Origin: XYA12-FULL-58-9 sp001798605
GTDB taxonomy: Bacteria > Myxococcota > XYA12-FULL-58-9
DNA: 5,710 bases
Direction: 5' to 3'
Assembly (NCBI GenBank): GCA_036736205.1
Contig: DAINMX010000328.1
Coordinates: 1-5,710, forward strand
Below, piece by piece: positions 1-5,710 of this stretch. A program made the translations under genes and the position numbers. How positions within the stretch are numbered: position 1 is the stretch's first letter; every line of letters starts with the position of its first letter. Under the pieces are notes generated by a model. It was given only the letters and a program-made list of their open reading frames with translations. It did no database searches and was not told where the DNA came from.

Positions 1-559
1 GGAGGTGGTCAATGTACGAACCCGACGCCTGGATGTAGATGTCGGTCTGCAACTCACCATCGTCAATGCGACACACGTGATCCCTGTCTAAGACGACGTC
101 CGTTCCGACGCCCCCGACGATTGGCACGAAGCGAGCTTCTGACGTCGCGCCCAAGGGTCAGATGAATCATGCGTTCTGGGATGTCGTTGGCTTCGATGCG
201 GAAATCGAAGACACACATGCAACTGCAGCGGGCACCCCCCCGAGGAAGGTGGACTCGGGGGCGTCGACCTCGCTGATGAGGTACTCGCCTTCGTCCTCCT
301 CTTCAATACTGACACTGTGTTCACCACAGCAATTGAGCGACACACGGGCGTTGGTGAGGCTGAGTTTGCCCGACTCGTACTTCCACAACAGAACCTCAGC
401 GTCACAATAGGCTGGCTCCTCTTCGCCCGCATCTGCGGTGAGGGCATTTTTGGTTGAATCAAAACCTCCGCAGTCACTGGTGGAAGCAGTCTGCTCGATC
501 GAGCTACATCCGCAAACCATTGTTATTGCCCACAAGACGGCTATCACGGGATATCTCAT
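1..559 (-). pseudogene. Cys-rich lipoprotein gene, frame interrupted twice, 3' end outside window
   Basis: The start is the ATG at 559, chosen because AGAGGAG (573-567) sits 7 bases before it; an in-frame ATG at 598 lacks such a site and would put charged residues ahead of the signal peptide. Residues 1-17 are a lipoprotein signal peptide ending V-C-G|C, with lipidated Cys18. The exported part contains NCCGEHSVSI and ends its first segment at about 236. The sequence then continues convincingly in a second frame, as GARCSCMCVFDF and then IEANDIPERMIHLTLG (236 to about 150). It finally returns to the first frame (about 151 to 1, including VCRIDDGELQTDIYIQ) with no stop before the window edge. 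Read without shifts, the product ends at the TGA at 169-167 after 130 residues. The Cys-rich CxCMCxFDF pattern resembles uncharacterised myxobacterial lipoproteins as I remember them; function is unknown. The gene is either decaying, phase-variable at its G7 tract, or misread there. Confidence 0.66.
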
Positions 560-566
560 TGGTTTT

Positions 567-573
567 CTCCTCT
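567..573 (-). promoter_or_regulatory. Ribosome binding site deciding the lipoprotein start
   Basis: On the minus strand this reads AGAGGAG, 7 bases before the ATG at 559. It favours that codon over the in-frame ATG at 598, which would add 13 residues before the signal peptide. Confidence 0.65.
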
Positions 574-586
574 GCACCCCATGTAG

Positions 587-615
587 AGCATACTTCATGT
601 CTCTGGTGTTGCGAA
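587..615 (-). promoter_or_regulatory. Candidate sigma70-type promoter of the minus-strand lipoprotein gene
   Basis: On the minus strand TTCGCA (615-610) and TATGCT (592-587) are separated by exactly 17 bases, each matching four of six consensus positions. Transcription would begin near 580. That gives a leader of about 20 bases that includes the ribosome binding site at 573-567. This is pattern matching only, since the consensus for this organism is unknown. Confidence 0.38.
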
Positions 616-637
616 GCCCCGCGGGAGCGCCTATCTA
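609..637 (+). promoter_or_regulatory. Candidate metH promoter, weak
   Basis: TTGCGA (609-614), a 17-base spacer, then TATCTA (632-637), which is a poor -10. If real, transcription would begin within a base or two of the metH ATG, giving a nearly leaderless message; that would fit the weak AAGG (637-640 region) before the start. The spacer contains the 8-base palindrome CCCGCGGG (618-625). The -35 box overlaps that of the divergent promoter. There is no room for a cobalamin or SAM riboswitch between the two genes, and I see no such motif. Confidence 0.2.
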
Positions 638-644
638 AGGCACC

Positions 645-4385
<3,741 letters not shown>

Positions 4386-4464
4386 CCAGAAGAACAATTC
4401 GTGTGCGCGCGCCGACTGACATCCGCAGGATCCCCGAACAAGCAGAGGCTGGTCGCGCTCATCT

Positions 4465-4483
4465 GCTATGCCCAACGCATAGC
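4465..4483 (+). repeat. Perfect inverted repeat GCTATGC-CCAAC-GCATAGC
   Basis: Seven-bp arms enclose a 5-base loop, 80 bases after the metH stop. No T tract follows, so a classical intrinsic terminator is unlikely. It could stabilise the 3' end of the metH message or be a protein-binding site. Confidence 0.5.
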
Positions 4484-4548
4484 GCGGATATTGGAAATTG
4501 CAACAGACAGCCATCGGGGTGCCTGTGGCCCCGTTCGGGTCCCGTTTC

Positions 4549-4566
4549 TGGTTGTGGCCACAATCA
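4549..4566. repeat. Palindrome centred on TTGTGGCCACAA
   Basis: The 12-base core at 4552-4563 is a perfect palindrome. It extends to 18 bases (4549-4566) if one G/T pair is allowed. With no loop, it looks more like a dimeric protein-binding site than an RNA hairpin. No regulator can be named. Confidence 0.4.
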
Positions 4567-4571
4567 CCTCG

Positions 4572-4596
4572 GCACCGCTTCGGGTTTACACGGTGC
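4572..4596 (+). repeat. Inverted repeat GCACCG / CGGTGC
   Basis: Six-bp perfect arms at 4572-4577 and 4591-4596 enclose a 13-base loop. This is a modest hairpin, notable mainly because it lies between the palindrome at 4549-4566 and the terminator-like hairpin at 4613-4634. Confidence 0.25.
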
Positions 4597-4610
4597 GCTG
4601 CCAGGGGTAT

Positions 4611-4640
4611 AGCGTGCGACCGACGACGCACGTTCCTTTT
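4611..4640 (+). terminator. Candidate intrinsic terminator downstream of metH
   Basis: CGTGCG (4613-4618) pairs with CGCACG (4627-4632) around an 8-base loop. A G-U and an A-U pair can extend the stem to 8 bp. A pyrimidine-rich TTCCTTTTGT follows. The stem is fair and the T tract interrupted. At about 230 bases past the metH stop it is distant, but it is the best terminator-like structure in the interval. Confidence 0.35.
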
Positions 4641-4706
4641 GTGAAGCCCCCAGTGGTTGCGATGGATTCCTGTGGCGCCAAAGGGCGGCGAGATCGGGCA
4701 ATGATT

Positions 4707-4729
4707 TGGGTTAATCTGGGTTAATCTGG
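4707..4729. repeat. Perfect 10-bp tandem duplication TGGGTTAATC x2
   Basis: The unit TGGGTTAATC occurs at 4707-4716 and 4717-4726 and begins a third time (TGG, 4727-4729). The 10-bp period places copies on the same DNA face, as for tandem binding sites of an activator or repressor. It lies 81 to 103 bases before the GTG start of the ADP-ribosyltransferase gene, a plausible regulatory position. It could equally be a slippage duplication. Confidence 0.45.
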
Positions 4730-4741
4730 TCGATCCACAGG

Positions 4742-4781
4742 CAGGCATTACAACGTACATGGCGTCGTTGTTGTGTGCCTG
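4742..4781 (+). promoter_or_regulatory. Two-part inverted repeat upstream of the toxin-like gene
   Basis: CAGGCA (4742-4747) pairs with TGCCTG (4776-4781), and ACAACG (4750-4755) pairs with CGTTGT (4766-4771). Together they make a bulged 12-bp stem with a 10-base loop, ending 28 bases before the start codon. No T tract follows. In RNA it would be a leader hairpin just ahead of the ribosome binding site; in DNA it could be an operator. Confidence 0.35.
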
Positions 4782-4798
4782 GGCTAGCTAACCTTGCC

Positions 4799-4803
4799 GG
4801 AGG
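4799..4803 (+). promoter_or_regulatory. Strong ribosome binding site GGAGG fixing the GTG start at 4810
   Basis: GGAGG lies six bases before the GTG at 4810. The ATG at 4817, which opens the frame of the catalytic domain, is 13 bases away and reads into an Arg-rich non-signal sequence. Translation should therefore start at 4810, in the signal-peptide frame. Confidence 0.7.
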
Positions 4804-4809
4804 ACTCTC

Positions 4810-5506
4810 GTGAAACATGGCCATCGGTTTTGGGCTTTCGGATGTCGGGTTATGGGTCTCGGATTCATCATGGCCGTCGGTTGCTCTGATGGCGGCGGTG
4901 GCAAGAAGAAATGCGAAGGTGCAGATTGCGAGCCGCCGCGCGTCGGCGACGCGTGCAATGTTGAAGGCTCGCTCTCCGGTTTCCCTGCGCAGGCGCGATC
5001 CTGCGAGGTGCTGCTACACGTCGACGCGGCGGCCACGGTCCAACGCCTTGACCAACTGGGTGCGCAACAAGGCTTCGGATGCCCGCCGTCCGGAGTTCGT
5101 CTATCGCTACGACAGTCGTGCGCCGGCAGAGATCGCTCAACACGGCATGCGGCCGTATAACGTGAACGCGCAACGACCCCTCATGGACCACGTTCGGCAA
5201 AACAATTACGCGAGCCAGTGGACATCGACGTCCAGGGATTCCATGATTCCTGGCATCAACAACAAGTTGTATGTCTACAAGATTCGATTGCCCGCCAACG
5301 GCGTTGACGCGAACACGCACTTTGCCAACCACGGCGAGACCAATCCGTATGCAGCGCAACACGAGTACGCGATCCCAGGTGTCATCCAGTCACAAAACGT
5401 GGTCGGGGTTATGAAGGTGACAAACTTCTTGCGCGCGGATGCCAGAGGTGAGGCACCGAACTGGGTCGCTCCGGCTGCCGCTCCGGGTGACTGGGGCGGA
5501 GGTTGA
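4810..5506 (+). CDS. Lipoprotein ADP-ribosyltransferase, pertussis toxin S1-like, with +1 frame change near 5041
   Basis: From the GTG at 4810, residues 1-24 form a signal peptide with lipobox A-V-G|C (Cys25), followed by SDGGGGKKKCEGADCEPP. This suggests export and lipid anchoring, with Ser at +2 favouring the outer membrane by the E. coli rule. This frame stays protein-like to about 5040, then ends unproductively at 5160. From about 5042 the next frame takes over with NALTNWVRNKASDARRPEF. It then shows the R-S-E signature of cholera/pertussis toxin-type mono-ADP-ribosyltransferases: VYRYDSR (5099-5119; the first Arg is the NAD-binding one), TSTS (5222-5233), and QHE (5357-5365; Glu at 5363 catalytic). 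VYRYDSR is identical to pertussis toxin S1, and QHEY parallels its QSEY. The joined protein is about 231 residues, with the domain running to the C-terminus. The substrate is unknown; QxE rather than ExE argues against a simple Arg target. Without a frameshift, signal and enzyme are uncoupled: mutation, read error or recoding are all possible. Confidence 0.72.
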
Positions 5507-5710
5507 TGCCAAGACTTTGTCACGACGACAGCCGGGCTCTGAATCAGGTGACTGCGTCTACTCAATGCCGGGCTTTTGTCGACCGGGCGACTTTTTGGGC
5601 GATGACTCTTAGTTGTTGTCCTGTCGGAGGCTGCGCACGCGTTCAATGGCAGCTAAGGGGGAGCACTACCCACTGTTCTGCTAACACGTTCTGTGGTACG
5701 AATTTTCGTC
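5507..5710. other. Right-hand tail with no recognisable gene
   Basis: There is no convincing gene on either strand. It contains two copies of GCCGGGCT (5531-5538 and 5567-5574) and a weak terminator-like hairpin at 5578-5596. The short ATG frame at 5647 gives only 12 residues. Confidence 0.5.
5578..5596 (+). terminator. Weak candidate terminator of the ADP-ribosyltransferase gene
   Basis: GTCG (5578-5581) and CGAC (5588-5591) enclose ACCGGG and are followed directly by TTTTT (5592-5596). The position, 72 bases after the stop codon, suits a terminator, but a 4-bp stem is short. Confidence 0.28.

Larger units (their letters stand above)
4386..4809. other. Gene-free, repeat-rich interval between metH and the ADP-ribosyltransferase gene
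   Basis: I see no convincing gene in these 424 bases. The open frame at 4401-4724 (+) has no good ribosome binding site, and its composition looks like random translation. The interval holds inverted repeats at 4465-4483, 4549-4566, 4572-4596, 4613-4634 and 4742-4781, plus a 10-bp tandem duplication at 4707-4726. It should contain the end of the metH message and the promoter of the downstream gene. An unannotated structured RNA is possible, but no known RNA family is recognisable. Confidence 0.55.

Noticed and set aside
88..477. 129-residue minus-strand frame overlapping the lipoprotein gene
   Set aside because: It is Ser/Arg/Pro-rich and lacks signal peptide and motifs. The two other minus frames carry the coherent lipoprotein segments, and this third frame carries none.
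560..644. Cobalamin or SAM riboswitch ahead of metH
   Set aside because: Only 85 bases separate the two start codons, too short for a cobalamin riboswitch, and no B12-box-like or SAM-type core was seen.
4401..4724. 107-residue plus-strand frame just after metH
   Set aside because: It has no good ribosome binding site, no domain-like pattern, and it spans several inverted repeats and the tandem duplication.
4817..4819. ATG as start of the ADP-ribosyltransferase
   Set aside because: It is 13 bases from the GGAGG site and gives an N-terminus without signal peptide, whereas GTG at 4810 has ideal spacing and opens a clear lipoprotein signal.
4868..5362. Minus-strand frame of 164 residues opposite the ADP-ribosyltransferase
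   Set aside because: It is Arg/Val-rich shadow translation; the plus strand holds the R-S-E motifs over the same stretch.
5275..5646. 123-residue minus-strand frame at the right end
   Set aside because: It covers the catalytic QHE region of the plus-strand gene and has low-complexity Ser/Pro/Lys content with no motif.

Overview
The window holds one large intact housekeeping gene, metH (cobalamin-dependent methionine synthase, 645-4385, + strand). Two lipoprotein genes flank it, and neither reads through in a single frame. The sequence is GC-rich, with Gram-negative-type lipoprotein signal peptides. The left-hand lipoprotein has a Cys-rich CxCMCxFDF-type signature that I associate, from memory, with Myxococcota and related deltaproteobacterial lineages. 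The host assignment (Myxococcota-like) is an inference only.

Layout. Positions 1-559 (- strand) carry a Cys-rich lipoprotein gene whose 3' end lies outside the window. Its reading frame changes at a seven-G tract (235-241 on the - strand) and changes back near position 152. In the starting frame this leaves a TGA at 169-167. A compact divergent promoter region (560-644) separates it from metH. MetH has all four modules of the E. coli enzyme: homocysteine/zinc, pterin/methyltetrahydrofolate, cobalamin, and AdoMet activation. The residues needed for catalysis are present. Positions 4386-4809 are a gene-free stretch with several inverted repeats and a perfect 10-bp tandem duplication.

At 4810-5506 (+ strand) lies the most interesting gene: a secreted or lipid-anchored ADP-ribosyltransferase. 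It has VYRYDSR (identical to the start of the pertussis toxin S1 catalytic core), an STS motif and a QHE motif, which together form the R-S-E signature of the cholera/pertussis toxin-type fold. A strong ribosome binding site and GTG start put the lipoprotein signal peptide in one frame, while the catalytic domain is in the +1 frame. The join is near 5041. The last 200 bases hold no convincing gene, only a weak terminator-like hairpin.

How it fits together: metH is a stand-alone metabolic gene, with no cobalamin or SAM riboswitch visible in the 85 bases before it. The flanking lipoprotein genes look like accessory surface proteins unrelated to methionine synthesis. Because metH is uninterrupted over 3.7 kb and itself contains a seven-G run read correctly in frame, the flanking frameshifts may be real decay or switching rather than poor sequence. 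Read error cannot be excluded from the sequence alone.
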